From Campylobacterota bacterium (lineage in GTDB: Bacteria; Campylobacterota; Campylobacteria; Campylobacterales; Sulfurovaceae), in NCBI GenBank assembly GCA_011330645.1, contig DRQB01000136.1, positions 1-15,586 of the forward strand: 15,586 nt of DNA, in the 5' to 3' direction. Shown here one piece after another: positions 1-8,054 of this stretch. The position numbers were made by a program, and so were the translations under genes. How positions within the stretch are numbered: the first letter of the stretch is position 1; every line of letters starts with the position of its first letter. Below the pieces are notes generated by a model. The model was not told the origin of the DNA, searched no databases, and saw nothing but the letters and a program-made list of their open reading frames with translations.

Positions 1-3
1 CAT
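1..3 (-). other. Possible start codon of a gene running off the left edge
   Basis: An ATG on the minus strand at 3-1 lies nine bases after the stop codon of the preceding phosphatidyltransferase gene. It could open the next cistron of the same operon. The bases before it are purine-rich (GAGAG close to the ATG) but form no clear Shine-Dalgarno sequence at the usual distance. Nothing of the protein is visible, so this is only a pointer for whoever has the adjoining sequence. Confidence 0.25.
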
Positions 4-12
4 ACTCTCTGC

Positions 13-570
13 CTAGGGATGTGGAATTTTCAATTTTGAATTCATAGACCATGCCACAGCTATCACCAATAATGTAATCAATCCAACCGAAGGGATAATG
101 CTATTGGAGAAAAGTAAATAGAGTATCCACAGCAAAATAGCCCCCAAAGGAGTCGGTACGCCCTCAAAATATTTGGCAACTTCCCCCTCTTCTACTTTCA
201 GGTTAAACTCAATAAGTCTTCTCAGCCCTGCAATAATATAGCCAATAAAAACCAAACCAACTACTAACTCTTCCAAAGAACTTGTCATTCCACTCTTCAA
301 TGCATAAAAAAGTAAAAATGGTGGCATCACCACAAAAGAGAGAAAGTCAGCAAAGGAGTCTAACTGTATACCAAACTCAGTGGAGAGTTTATATTTACGT
401 GCCAACTTACCATCAATGATGTCACATGCACCGGCACACCATGCTAAAATAATCGCTGTAAAAAAATCATTTTTTACAATAAAATAGATAGCAGCTACCC
501 CTAGTGCCACATTAAGGTATGTCACGAGGTTTGCTATATTAAAACGGTTGTCTTTGTCAAATAAGTTCAT
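13..570 (-). CDS. pssA: CDP-alcohol phosphatidyltransferase, probably CDP-diacylglycerol-serine O-phosphatidyltransferase
   Basis: This 185-residue membrane protein is predicted to transfer a phosphatidyl group from CDP-diacylglycerol to an alcohol, most likely L-serine, giving phosphatidylserine, the precursor of phosphatidylethanolamine. The complete family signature is visible: D50, D53-G54, A57-R58, G67, D71 and D75 (DxxDGxxAR x8 GxxxDxxxD), whose aspartates bind metal and the CDP moiety. It sits after a first membrane helix at about residues 12-32. Four or five further hydrophobic segments follow, with a loop containing FEGVPTP near residue 138, which resembles PssA more than PgsA. The length matches the short Bacillus-type PssA; the Helicobacter enzyme is longer. 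The start at 570 has AAGGG five bases upstream. The gene is divergent from miaA. The serine specificity is inferred; phosphatidylglycerophosphate synthase is the main alternative. Confidence 0.8.
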   Translation of the reverse strand: MNLFDKDNRFNIANLVTYLNVALGVAAIYFIVKNDFFTAIILAWCAGACDIIDGKLARKYKLSTEFGIQLDSFADFLSFVVMPPFLLFYALKSGMTSSLEELVVGLVFIGYIIAGLRRLIEFNLKVEEGEVAKYFEGVPTPLGAILLWILYLLFSNSIIPSVGLITLLVIAVAWSMNSKLKIPHP

Positions 571-630
571 ATTTTCCCTTGTTCATTAAAATACCATTTT
601 ACCTTTTTTGTTGTTATGCTATGATTACAC
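571..630. promoter_or_regulatory. Divergent promoter region between pssA and miaA
   Basis: This 60-bp AT-rich spacer must hold the promoters of both divergent genes. On the plus strand an extended -10 element, TG-C-TATGAT, lies at 617-625, with a weak TTTACC at 598-603 as a possible -35. It would start transcription at about 630-633, that is, at or beside the miaA ATG. On the minus strand TAAAAT (601-596) or TATTTT (593-588) could act as -10 for pssA, leaving a short leader that contains AAGGG before the ATG. T-rich runs typical of Campylobacterota promoters are present. Assignments are by eye only. Confidence 0.5.
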
Positions 631-1539
631 ATGCAAAACACTCATAAAGATTTTACACAACTCGCACTCATAGGCTCTACTGCTTCGGGAAAGACCTCAC
701 TTGGTATTAAAGTGGCCCATCACATGAATGCCTATATCCTCTCTCTTGATTCACTCTCCATTTACAAAGAGATTGACATAGTCTCTGCTAAACCTACTTT
801 GGAAGAGCGTGACGGTATTGTACATTTTGGTATTGACTCTCTTTACCCTGATGAAAACTTTGATGTAACACTCTTTATCAAACTTTACCATGAAGTTTAC
901 GCACGTTGTTTACAAGATAAAAAGAATCTTGTTATTGTTGGGGGCACCAGTTTTTACCTCAAAATGCTCACTGAAGGTATTTCTACCCTACCTGCTATCT
1001 CCCCTAAGACTAAAAAAGCAGCAAAGACACATTTACAAAACTTAGATAAAACGTATGCTTGGCTTTGCACTGTTGATGATGTTTACATGCAAAATATTGC
1101 TTCAAAAGACAGCTATCGTATAGAGAAGGCATTACTTATTTACTTGGAAACTGGACTTGCACCTAGTGACTATTTCACCAAGTTTCCTCCCACGCCTACC
1201 ATAATAAAACCTTTACCTATTTATCAAATAGTTTGGGAGAGAAGTGAACTTAGAAAACGTATAGCATTACGTACAAAACTCATGCTTAATGAGGGACTTA
1301 TCGATGAAGTCTGTATGCTGGAGAAGAAATACACTCGTGCACCAAATTGTATGAAGTCCATAGGCATTAAAGAGACATTAGCCTACCTAGATGGTATCTA
1401 TGACAAGAAGATGCTTGTTGAAAAAATCACGACTAACACTGCACGCCTTGCTAAAAGACAAAGTACATTTAATCATTCTCAGTTTGAAAATGTGGTAAAA
1501 GGAAGTGTGGAAGAGTTGGAGAAAATATTACTTTTTTAA
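631..1539 (+). CDS. miaA: tRNA dimethylallyltransferase (isopentenyl-tRNA transferase)
   Basis: MiaA transfers a dimethylallyl group from DMAPP to N6 of A37 in tRNAs that read UNN codons, the first step of ms2i6A formation; it acts in the cytoplasm. The 302-residue length is normal for the family. Visible hallmarks are the P-loop GSTASGKT at residues 15-22, the D40-S41 pair with the downstream AKP at 53-55 (the DSxxxYxxxDIxxAKP region), GGTSFY at 104-109, the SIGIKE block near residue 248, and AKRQ near the C-terminus. The family's usual WF after KRQ is replaced by a different sequence, as in other Campylobacterota copies. The ATG at 631 is the only usable start before the P-loop. It has no Shine-Dalgarno sequence and lies just downstream of a good extended -10, so the mRNA may be leaderless. 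The gene converges on nuoN across a hairpin. Confidence 0.95.
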   Translation: MQNTHKDFTQLALIGSTASGKTSLGIKVAHHMNAYILSLDSLSIYKEIDIVSAKPTLEERDGIVHFGIDSLYPDENFDVTLFIKLYHEVYARCLQDKKNLVIVGGTSFYLKMLTEGISTLPAISPKTKKAAKTHLQNLDKTYAWLCTVDDVYMQNIASKDSYRIEKALLIYLETGLAPSDYFTKFPPTPTIIKPLPIYQIVWERSELRKRIALRTKLMLNEGLIDEVCMLEKKYTRAPNCMKSIGIKETLAYLDGIYDKKMLVEKITTNTARLAKRQSTFNHSQFENVVKGSVEELEKILLF

Positions 1540-1542
1540 AAG

Positions 1543-1569
1543 GTAGGTAGGCAGTACACTGCCGCCTAC
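1543..1569. terminator. Bidirectional terminator hairpin between miaA and nuoN
   Basis: GTAGG (1543-1547) pairs with CCTAC (1565-1569), and GGCAG (1550-1554) pairs with CTGCC (1559-1563). A small internal loop (TA opposite G) lies between them, and the terminal loop is TACA. The hairpin starts four bases after the miaA stop and lies about 24 bases beyond the nuoN stop. On the plus strand it is followed by a T-rich tract (ACTTTCTTATCTATTT). On the minus strand it is followed by CTTTT. Its position between two convergent genes fits a shared, bidirectional intrinsic terminator. The T-tracts are imperfect, so strength is uncertain. Confidence 0.7.
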
Positions 1570-1592
1570 ACTTTCTTATCTATTTACTTAGA

Positions 1593-3083
1593 TTAATATC
1601 CACTTGCACTAATCATGTAGTAGAAGTAAGATACCAATGGTTGCACATAGAAGATAGCCCCTACTGTTGCTACCGTTGCCAATCCAATGATAGCCATCAA
1701 TGGTTTAGAGATGTTATAGTACACTGTATCTACATCTTTTACTGGATCTTTTAAGAACATATACACAATGAGTTTCAAGTAGTAGTATGCTGCAATCGCT
1801 GAGTTAAGACCCATAATAATCGCTAACCAAATATACCCTGCATTCACTGCTGCTTGCATCACATAGATTTTACCCCAAAATACTGAGAATGGAGGAACAC
1901 CTGCAAGGGAAAGCATAAACAGACCCATAACCACTGCACCCATTGGCATGATTTGGATAAGTCCTGCGAACTTCTCGTAAGGGTGATCGTAACGTGCATT
2001 AAATCTTCGTTTTTTATGACGAGAAATCCATAACATTGCAAAGGCTCCAAGGTTCGTAAACATAAAGAGTGCATAGTAAAGGAATATTGCTGTATTACCC
2101 TCTGTGGTATCAAGCGCAAGTGCTGCCATAATAAAACCGGCATGAGAGATAGATGAGTATGCAAGCATACGTTTTACATCACCTTGAACCAGTGCCATAA
2201 TGTTTGCAAGTGTCATTGTAAGTACTGCAAGGACTAAGATGGTAATACGTACCCATTCAACACCAAGATCAATATACATACCAAAAATTCTAATACTCAC
2301 AACAAATGCTGCGATTTTAGGTACGACTGACATATATCCTGCAAGTGGTGCAGAAGCACCTTCGTAGACATCTGGTGCCCAAGTATGGAAAGGGAAAAGC
2401 GAAAGCTTAAAGGCAAAGGCTACGAGTAAAAGTACTGATGAACCAAAGATAGCAATCATGAGTCCTGTTTCATTCATACGTGTTGCCATAACTTCTGCTA
2501 CTTTATAGAGTTCTATAGAACCTGTAAGTGCATACACAACTGCTGAACCCATTGCAAAGAATGCAGCTGCAAGCGCACCCATGGTAAAGTATTTCACCGC
2601 TGCCTCATAAGAGTTTGCTCGGTTGTGAAGTGCAATCAGTGTATAGAGTGCCAATGATGCTGTCTCAATCCCTACAAAAATAAGGATAAGGTTATCTGTT
2701 GCCACCATAAACTGGAATCCTGCAATCATAAATAAGAAGAGTGCAAAGAACTCTGGATACGAATACTCATGGAAACGCTTAGACGTCAGTGCCAATGGTA
2801 TAAATATCATTGAAGCACCAATAATCATCAGCTGTGAAATAATTGAAATGCCATCAATCAACATCACATCAAAAAATCCACGTTCATTCACGGTCAAACC
2901 AAGTACTGCACCAAAGTCAATAAAAAGGACAAGTACAGTAAGCATCACATAAAGTGACTTATCTAGTTTCTCATTAAATAAATCAATAAGAAGAATAATC
3001 AAACCACCTGCAATAGCAATAAGCATTGGTGCAAGGGTAATAAGGTTTAGGCTCTCTAAACTCACGTTAATAGGCTGTAACAT
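1593..3083 (-). CDS. nuoN: NADH-quinone oxidoreductase subunit N (proton-pumping membrane subunit)
   Basis: NuoN is one of three antiporter-like subunits of the complex I membrane arm, homologous to Mrp-type cation/proton antiporters. The 496-residue protein is hydrophobic throughout, consistent with about 14 membrane helices. The charged residues of the proton channel are present: E140 in FVGIE, K226 in FAFKLSLFPFHTW, K256 in VVPK, and K405 in FWGK, equivalent to E. coli E133, K217, K247 and K395. The DVKRMLAYSSISH segment near 302-314 is typical. The start at 3083 overlaps the nuoM stop by one base (TAATG) and has a near-perfect Shine-Dalgarno, AAGGAGGTGA, at 3097-3088. It is the last gene of the nuo operon, followed by a hairpin terminator. 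Confidence 0.97.
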   Translation of the reverse strand: MLQPINVSLESLNLITLAPMLIAIAGGLIILLIDLFNEKLDKSLYVMLTVLVLFIDFGAVLGLTVNERGFFDVMLIDGISIISQLMIIGASMIFIPLALTSKRFHEYSYPEFFALFLFMIAGFQFMVATDNLILIFVGIETASLALYTLIALHNRANSYEAAVKYFTMGALAAAFFAMGSAVVYALTGSIELYKVAEVMATRMNETGLMIAIFGSSVLLLVAFAFKLSLFPFHTWAPDVYEGASAPLAGYMSVVPKIAAFVVSIRIFGMYIDLGVEWVRITILVLAVLTMTLANIMALVQGDVKRMLAYSSISHAGFIMAALALDTTEGNTAIFLYYALFMFTNLGAFAMLWISRHKKRRFNARYDHPYEKFAGLIQIMPMGAVVMGLFMLSLAGVPPFSVFWGKIYVMQAAVNAGYIWLAIIMGLNSAIAAYYYLKLIVYMFLKDPVKDVDTVYYNISKPLMAIIGLATVATVGAIFYVQPLVSYFYYMISASGY

Positions 3084-4609
3084 TAGTTCACCTCCTTACT
3101 TGATTTTGAAACTTTTATCATATCTTTTGCCTCTTGTGTAATGGCTTTTTCATCCATAAAACTTAACATTGCTTTGACTGAATTATCTATAGGTTCAAGA
3201 ATTGGTTTTGGATATACCCCTAACCAAATGACAATGACTACCAATGGTACAAGGGACCATGTCTCTTTATTGTTCAAATCACTTAATGATTTATTTTCAT
3301 CTTTTGTGACAGGTCCAAAGAAACTCTGTTTATAGATTCTAAGCATATACACAGCCCCAAGGATAATAGATGTTCCACCTAAGATTGTCATGATTGGTGA
3401 AACTTGATAAAACCCTAAAAGAACCAAAAACTCACCAGGGAACCCCATGGTAAGTGGTAGACCGACTGCTGCCATAAGCATGATTCCAAAAATCACTGCA
3501 TATTTAGGCATCACTGAAGCCAATCCACCAAATTCAGATAAGAGTTTGGTATGTCTTCTATCATAAATCACACCGACAAGCATAAAGAGTGCCCCAGAAA
3601 CGATACCATGTGATAACATTTGGAACACTGAACCACTGACACCCTCTGCATTCATCGCAAAGATACCAAGCATAATAATACCCATGTGTGATACTGAAGA
3701 GTACGCAATCACTTGCTTCATATCTTTTTGCGCATACGCAACCATTGCTGTATAGATAACCATAATAAGTGAAAGTACTGCCACTGGAGTAATAGCCATG
3801 ACCGAAGCATCAGGGAACATCGGAAGTGAAAATCTTACAAAACCATAGGTACCCATTTTAAGGAGTACAGCTGCAAGAATCACCGAACCGATTGTAGGTG
3901 CTTGACCATGTGCATAAGGAATCCATGTATGAAATGGAAACATCGGTACTTTAATAGCAAATCCAATAAAGAATGCCGCAAAAAGCCACAACTGATAATT
4001 GACAGGAAGCACCAGAGCGTACCAATCTGTAATCGCAAAGCTCCATACCCCTGTAAGGTTATGGTAGATGTATGCTACAAATAACATACCTACTAACATG
4101 ATAAGTGAACCTGTAAATGTATAGAGGAAGAACTTAATAGATGCATATATTCTTAATGGACCACCCCATGCACCAATGATATAAAGCATCGGTACCAAAG
4201 AAAGCTCCCAAAATAAATAGAAGATAATCGCATCAAGTGCTACAAATACACCTATCATTGTCATCTCCAAAAAGAGCAATGTAACAATCATATTTTTAAT
4301 ATTCTTAGTGACAGACATCGAAGTGATACCAATAAGTGTCATCAATGTTGTCATAATAAGGATAAAGAGTGAAATACCATCAACTCCTACATAATACGAT
4401 ATACCCATATCTGGAATCAATGGTATCATCTCTACAAACTGCATACCTGCATTAGACATATCAAAACTAAACCATAACCATAATGAAAGTACAAATTCAA
4501 TAGCGGCTACGGTAATACCATACGCACGTGCACTCTCTTTATCTATCACAAATCCAAGCAATCCTGCAACTGCTGGGAAGAATACCAATATACTTAAAAT
4601 ATTTTCCAT
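3083..4609 (-). CDS. nuoM: NADH-quinone oxidoreductase subunit M (proton-pumping membrane subunit)
   Basis: NuoM is the central antiporter-like subunit of the membrane arm. The protein is 508 residues with about 14 helices. Conserved channel residues are E135 in YLFWELSLVPM, K220 in FAIKVPMFPFHTW, K251 in LLKMGTYG, and E393 in FPGEFLV, matching E. coli E144, K234, K265 and E407. The PYAHGQAPTIGSV segment at 231-243 is diagnostic of NuoM rather than NuoL or NuoN. The start at 4609 is preceded by AAGGGG, in which the TAA is the stop codon of nuoL (4621-4619). So the upstream stop and the ribosome binding site overlap, implying translational coupling. The stop shares one base with the nuoN start. 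Confidence 0.97.
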   Translation of the reverse strand: MENILSILVFFPAVAGLLGFVIDKESARAYGITVAAIEFVLSLWLWFSFDMSNAGMQFVEMIPLIPDMGISYYVGVDGISLFILIMTTLMTLIGITSMSVTKNIKNMIVTLLFLEMTMIGVFVALDAIIFYLFWELSLVPMLYIIGAWGGPLRIYASIKFFLYTFTGSLIMLVGMLFVAYIYHNLTGVWSFAITDWYALVLPVNYQLWLFAAFFIGFAIKVPMFPFHTWIPYAHGQAPTIGSVILAAVLLKMGTYGFVRFSLPMFPDASVMAITPVAVLSLIMVIYTAMVAYAQKDMKQVIAYSSVSHMGIIMLGIFAMNAEGVSGSVFQMLSHGIVSGALFMLVGVIYDRRHTKLLSEFGGLASVMPKYAVIFGIMLMAAVGLPLTMGFPGEFLVLLGFYQVSPIMTILGGTSIILGAVYMLRIYKQSFFGPVTKDENKSLSDLNNKETWSLVPLVVIVIWLGVYPKPILEPIDNSVKAMLSFMDEKAITQEAKDMIKVSKSSKEVN

Positions 4610-4618
4610 TTTTACCCC

Positions 4619-6517
4619 TTAAACTAACATCGCTGATACTGCAGCAATTACCAATAATACAACGCCACCTACAGCCATCCAGTTTAGATAGTTAGACAGG
4701 TTACCTGTTTGCATACTTCTTGTGCTATCACCTGTTTTATAGAGTGCTTTAGCAATATTATCAACCGTTGCATCAACAATTTTCAAGTCCACTTTTTCCC
4801 AGAATACTTCTGATGCTATCTTGTATGGTTTTGTAATAAACTCTTCATACAATTGTGGTATATAGTACTGATTTGCAAGTAATTTATACGCAAAAGAGTT
4901 TTCAAGCTTTTCATCTCTTTTGAGTCCTTTGGCATATTTAACATATGCCAATAAGATACCACCTATCGCAAAGGCTGAAACGATGAGTGTCAGCCAAACC
5001 ACCATGTGGTGCGTATGCTCACTCATATGATAATCTGGTAAAAGATTTGTTATAAATGCTTCATATTGATGCATACCAAAACCAGCTACCATTGCTAAAA
5101 TAGCCAATGGAGACATCGCAACAAGTACATATTTGTACATTTCATGTGGATGGATACCAAATTCTTTGTATCTTTCATCACCATGGAAGGTTAAGAAGAC
5201 TTGTCTAAAGCTATAGAATGCTGTCATACCTGCTGTAATAACAAGCACTGCCCATAGAACATACGTACCTTCATTAAAGGCTGTTTCAATAATGGCATCT
5301 TTTGAAAAGAACCCAGCAAATGGGAATATCCCTGCTAGTGCAAGGGAAGCCAATCCCATATATGCCCATGTCCAACGCATTGTTTTTTTCAATCCACCCA
5401 TTTTAAAGATGTCAAGTTCATCATGCATCGCGTGCATCACATTACCTGCACCTAAGAAGAGTAAGGCTTTGAAGAATGCGTGTGCGGCAAGGTGAAAAAG
5501 TGCTATCCAATACGCACCAAGGCCAGCCGCTGCAAACATATACCCCAACTGTGAAAGTGTAGAGAAGGCAATAATTCTTTTCAAATCTCTGTTTACCAGT
5601 GCCATAGAAGCAGCAAAGAAAGCAACAAAGGTACCAAGACTTGCAATAAAGAATGATACTTCAGGTGTCATTGCAAACAGTGGGTTTGCACGAATGACTA
5701 GGAATACCCCTGCTGTTACCATCGTAGCTGCGTGAATCAATGCAGAAACAGGTGTAGGACCTTCCATTGCATCTGTAAGCCATGTATGAAGTGGGAATTG
5801 TGCTGATTTACCCATCGCCCCAATAAAGAGTGCAAAAGCAGACGTGGTTAAAATAGTCTCACTTAAATATGGGAGTTGTGCAAATACTTCGTCATACTGT
5901 AAAGAACCTGTATTCCAGTAAATAATAAAAATCCCTATAAGCATACCAAGGTCAGCGATACGGTTCATAATAAATGCTTCATTGGCTGCCCATGATGGAG
6001 AAATTGAAGGATTTTCTTCTCTTGTGACATCTGCTTTATGATACCAAAAACCAATAAGAAGCCATGAACACACACCTACTCCTTCCCATCCAATGAAAAG
6101 ACCTGCAAAGTTATCTGACATGACAAGAATCATCATAGAAAATACAAAGGCGGAGAGGTATGAGAAAAATCTGTTAAAACTTTTATCATGGTCCATATAC
6201 CCAATAGAATACACATGTACAACTGTAGAGACTAATGTGACTACAGTCATCATCGTCACAGATACCTGATCAACCACAAAACCAAATGGTATATGAAGGT
6301 CTCCTGCACTAATCCAATCCATCATTGTTACATGAATCACATTTCCTGTTGTGTAAAGATTAATCGCCAAAAATACAGAAGATATAAATGAAATAGCCAG
6401 TAATGAAGAGGCAACAATACCTACAAATACTTGTCTTTCACTCATACCAAACAACGCTGCAAATAGAGAACTTGCAAACGGTGCAAAAAGTGCTATATAT
6501 ACTAAATTTTCCATCAT
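4619..6517 (-). CDS. nuoL: NADH-quinone oxidoreductase subunit L (distal proton-pumping membrane subunit)
   Basis: NuoL is the distal antiporter-like subunit, with the long lateral helix that clamps the membrane arm. At 632 residues it is slightly longer than E. coli NuoL. Key residues are E145 in GWEGVGVCSWLL, K237 in MGKSAQFPLHTWL, the GPTPVSALIHAATMVTAG block at 253-270, and K406 in GFFSKD, equivalent to E. coli E144, K229 and K399. The C-terminal part (about 505-632) has a hydrophilic helix-rich stretch and a last membrane helix, as expected for the lateral helix and its anchor. The gene begins with two consecutive ATGs. The AGAGG upstream is three bases from the first and six from the second, so translation may start at the second (6514). 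The first ATG overlaps the nuoK stop (TAATG). Confidence 0.97.
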   Translation of the reverse strand: MMENLVYIALFAPFASSLFAALFGMSERQVFVGIVASSLLAISFISSVFLAINLYTTGNVIHVTMMDWISAGDLHIPFGFVVDQVSVTMMTVVTLVSTVVHVYSIGYMDHDKSFNRFFSYLSAFVFSMMILVMSDNFAGLFIGWEGVGVCSWLLIGFWYHKADVTREENPSISPSWAANEAFIMNRIADLGMLIGIFIIYWNTGSLQYDEVFAQLPYLSETILTTSAFALFIGAMGKSAQFPLHTWLTDAMEGPTPVSALIHAATMVTAGVFLVIRANPLFAMTPEVSFFIASLGTFVAFFAASMALVNRDLKRIIAFSTLSQLGYMFAAAGLGAYWIALFHLAAHAFFKALLFLGAGNVMHAMHDELDIFKMGGLKKTMRWTWAYMGLASLALAGIFPFAGFFSKDAIIETAFNEGTYVLWAVLVITAGMTAFYSFRQVFLTFHGDERYKEFGIHPHEMYKYVLVAMSPLAILAMVAGFGMHQYEAFITNLLPDYHMSEHTHHMVVWLTLIVSAFAIGGILLAYVKYAKGLKRDEKLENSFAYKLLANQYYIPQLYEEFITKPYKIASEVFWEKVDLKIVDATVDNIAKALYKTGDSTRSMQTGNLSNYLNWMAVGGVVLLVIAAVSAMLV

Positions 6518-6819
6518 TATCCTCTCATATTTGCTAGGTCATCTAAGTCTAGAGAACCATGTTTTTTATACAGTACAATCAAAATACCAAGTCCCACTGC
6601 TACTTCAGATGCTGCAATAGCGATAATAAAGAAAGCAAACATTTGACCTGTCAAATCATTATAATAATGAGAAATCGCTGCAAATGCAATATTGACTGCA
6701 TTAAGCATAACCTCTGTTGCGAAGAAAAGCATTAAAAGGTTTCTTCTTCTAAGTACTCCAATCAATCCTATTGAAAAGATTATCGCTGATACTATAAGGT
6801 AGTGAGATAAACCTATCAT
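6517..6819 (-). CDS. nuoK: NADH-quinone oxidoreductase subunit K
   Basis: NuoK is a small three-helix membrane subunit, related to MrpC, that lies between NuoJ and NuoN and forms part of the E-channel. The protein is exactly 100 residues, the common length. E36 (in FATEVMLN) and E72 (in AASEVAVGLG) fall at the same numbers as the two essential glutamates of E. coli NuoK. RRRN at 24-27 is the expected basic loop. The start overlaps the nuoJ stop by four bases (ATGA, 6819-6816), with AAGGA about seven bases upstream. The stop shares a base with the nuoL start. Confidence 0.97.
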   Translation of the reverse strand: MIGLSHYLIVSAIIFSIGLIGVLRRRNLLMLFFATEVMLNAVNIAFAAISHYYNDLTGQMFAFFIIAIAASEVAVGLGILIVLYKKHGSLDLDDLANMRG

Positions 6820-7409
6820 TTTTCATCCTTTACTACTAAAATTTCATCATCAGCTGCCATGTCTTCTGTAAGTGATGTATCCATCTTCTTACCTGCAAGA
6901 ATAATTCCTGCAATCATTGCAACAAGTAACATCACCGCTGCTACTTCAAATGGGATAAGATACTTAGTAAAAAGTACAATACCGACATCTTGTGCATTAC
7001 CTACACCATCATGCATAGGATAAAGTGCTTGGATTGCATCTGAGTGAATAGGTGCTGCAAATATAAGTACAAGTACCAATGCAGATAAACCACCAAGTAA
7101 AAATACTAGTGCATTGCTTGTATTTTTCTCTTTTATATCTCTTGTTGCATCAAAGAACATCATCGCAAATGAATACAGTGCCATAATAGCACCCACATAA
7201 ACGATGAGTTGTACCACACCTAAAAAATCTGCCCCCAAGATAAAAAAGAATCCTGAAATCAACACCATCGCAGACGCAAGTGATGTCATGGCATAGAGTA
7301 TATTTTTACTCATAACAGTGATTAAAAAAAGTCCAATCGTTAATGCAGAAAAAAGATAAAATGCAAATCCTTCAATGGTCATAAAAGATGCTATAAAATT
7401 ACTAAACAT
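6816..7409 (-). CDS. nuoJ: NADH-quinone oxidoreductase subunit J
   Basis: NuoJ is a membrane subunit next to NuoH and NuoK that helps couple the quinone site to proton translocation. The 197-residue protein has five hydrophobic segments. The family hallmark, VVQLIVYVGAIMALY at about 65-79, contains the conserved tyrosine Y71 (E. coli Y59) and the glycine at the helix that undergoes the pi-bulge change. The C-terminal tail is acidic (residues about 178-197), extending a little beyond the last helix. The start at 7409 follows a very strong GGAGGGGG site that overlaps the nuoI stop (TAGGAGG, 7424-7418). It ends within the nuoK start. Confidence 0.96.
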   Translation of the reverse strand: MFSNFIASFMTIEGFAFYLFSALTIGLFLITVMSKNILYAMTSLASAMVLISGFFFILGADFLGVVQLIVYVGAIMALYSFAMMFFDATRDIKEKNTSNALVFLLGGLSALVLVLIFAAPIHSDAIQALYPMHDGVGNAQDVGIVLFTKYLIPFEVAAVMLLVAMIAGIILAGKKMDTSLTEDMAADDEILVVKDEK

Positions 7410-7421
7410 ATATTCCCCCTC

Positions 7422-8045
7422 CTAATACGCTAATGGCGTTTGTTTAATGTTATCGTCAGCATTTGGAGAAACTGCACCAAAACCATCATACTCTTGTTGT
7501 AGATTAAGCTTATCAATAGGCGTCAACATATCTTCAAAGAGAGAGTAACTTGCACGTTGTTCTGATGCATTTTCATAACGAGGTCCATGTACGATAGCAA
7601 GTTCTGGACATACTTCTGCACAATACCCACAGAAAATACAACGTCCAAAGTTTATCGTATACTCACTTACCTCTTTACGTTGATTTTCATCATAACGTGT
7701 GTCCATAGAGATACAGTTAGAAATACATATCTTTTCACATAACCCACATCCGATACATCTATAGTTACCAGACTCAAGAAGTCTTAACATATCGTGAATC
7801 GCTCTATATCTTGGTGATATAGGTAGCTTTTCAAAAGGATACTTCACTGTATGCATATCGTTGGCAAAAAGTGCTTTAAGCATCGCTTTCATAGTTACCC
7901 ATAGTCCTACAAAAAGTTCACCCTTAAATGTTCTTTTAACCACTTGTTTAAACTGGCACCAACCACCTTTGGGGCTATGCCCTAAATCTAAGTTAGTGTA
8001 GTTTTGTGTACCTACATTTCTGTTTTTAAATTGTTCTAAACTCAT
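7422..8045 (-). CDS. nuoI: NADH-quinone oxidoreductase subunit I (2x[4Fe-4S] ferredoxin-like subunit)
   Basis: NuoI passes electrons through clusters N6a and N6b from NuoG toward NuoB and quinone. The protein is 207 residues. Two ferredoxin motifs are seen: C97, C100, C103, C107 and C136, C139, C142, C146 (the latter followed by proline). In the usual arrangement C97/C100/C103/C146 bind one cluster and C136/C139/C142/C107 the other. The first motif lacks the usual proline after its fourth cysteine and has an additional nearby cysteine, C111 (CISNC), which I recall as common in Campylobacterota. An N-terminal stretch of about 35 residues precedes the amphipathic membrane-contact region. The start at 8045 uses TAAGGAG (8057-8051), in which TAA is the nuoH stop, five bases before the ATG. 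Confidence 0.97.
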   Translation of the reverse strand: MSLEQFKNRNVGTQNYTNLDLGHSPKGGWCQFKQVVKRTFKGELFVGLWVTMKAMLKALFANDMHTVKYPFEKLPISPRYRAIHDMLRLLESGNYRCIGCGLCEKICISNCISMDTRYDENQRKEVSEYTINFGRCIFCGYCAEVCPELAIVHGPRYENASEQRASYSLFEDMLTPIDKLNLQQEYDGFGAVSPNADDNIKQTPLAY

Positions 8046-8054
8046 ACCTACTCC

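Noticed and set aside
1859..2164. Minus-strand 101-codon open frame inside nuoN
   Set aside because: It is a frame-shifted overlap of nuoN with no start signal or family resemblance.
7971..7982. GGGC-TAT-GCCC palindrome as a regulatory hairpin or terminator
   Set aside because: A four-base-pair stem inside the nuoI coding region with no T-tract; it is likely to be chance.
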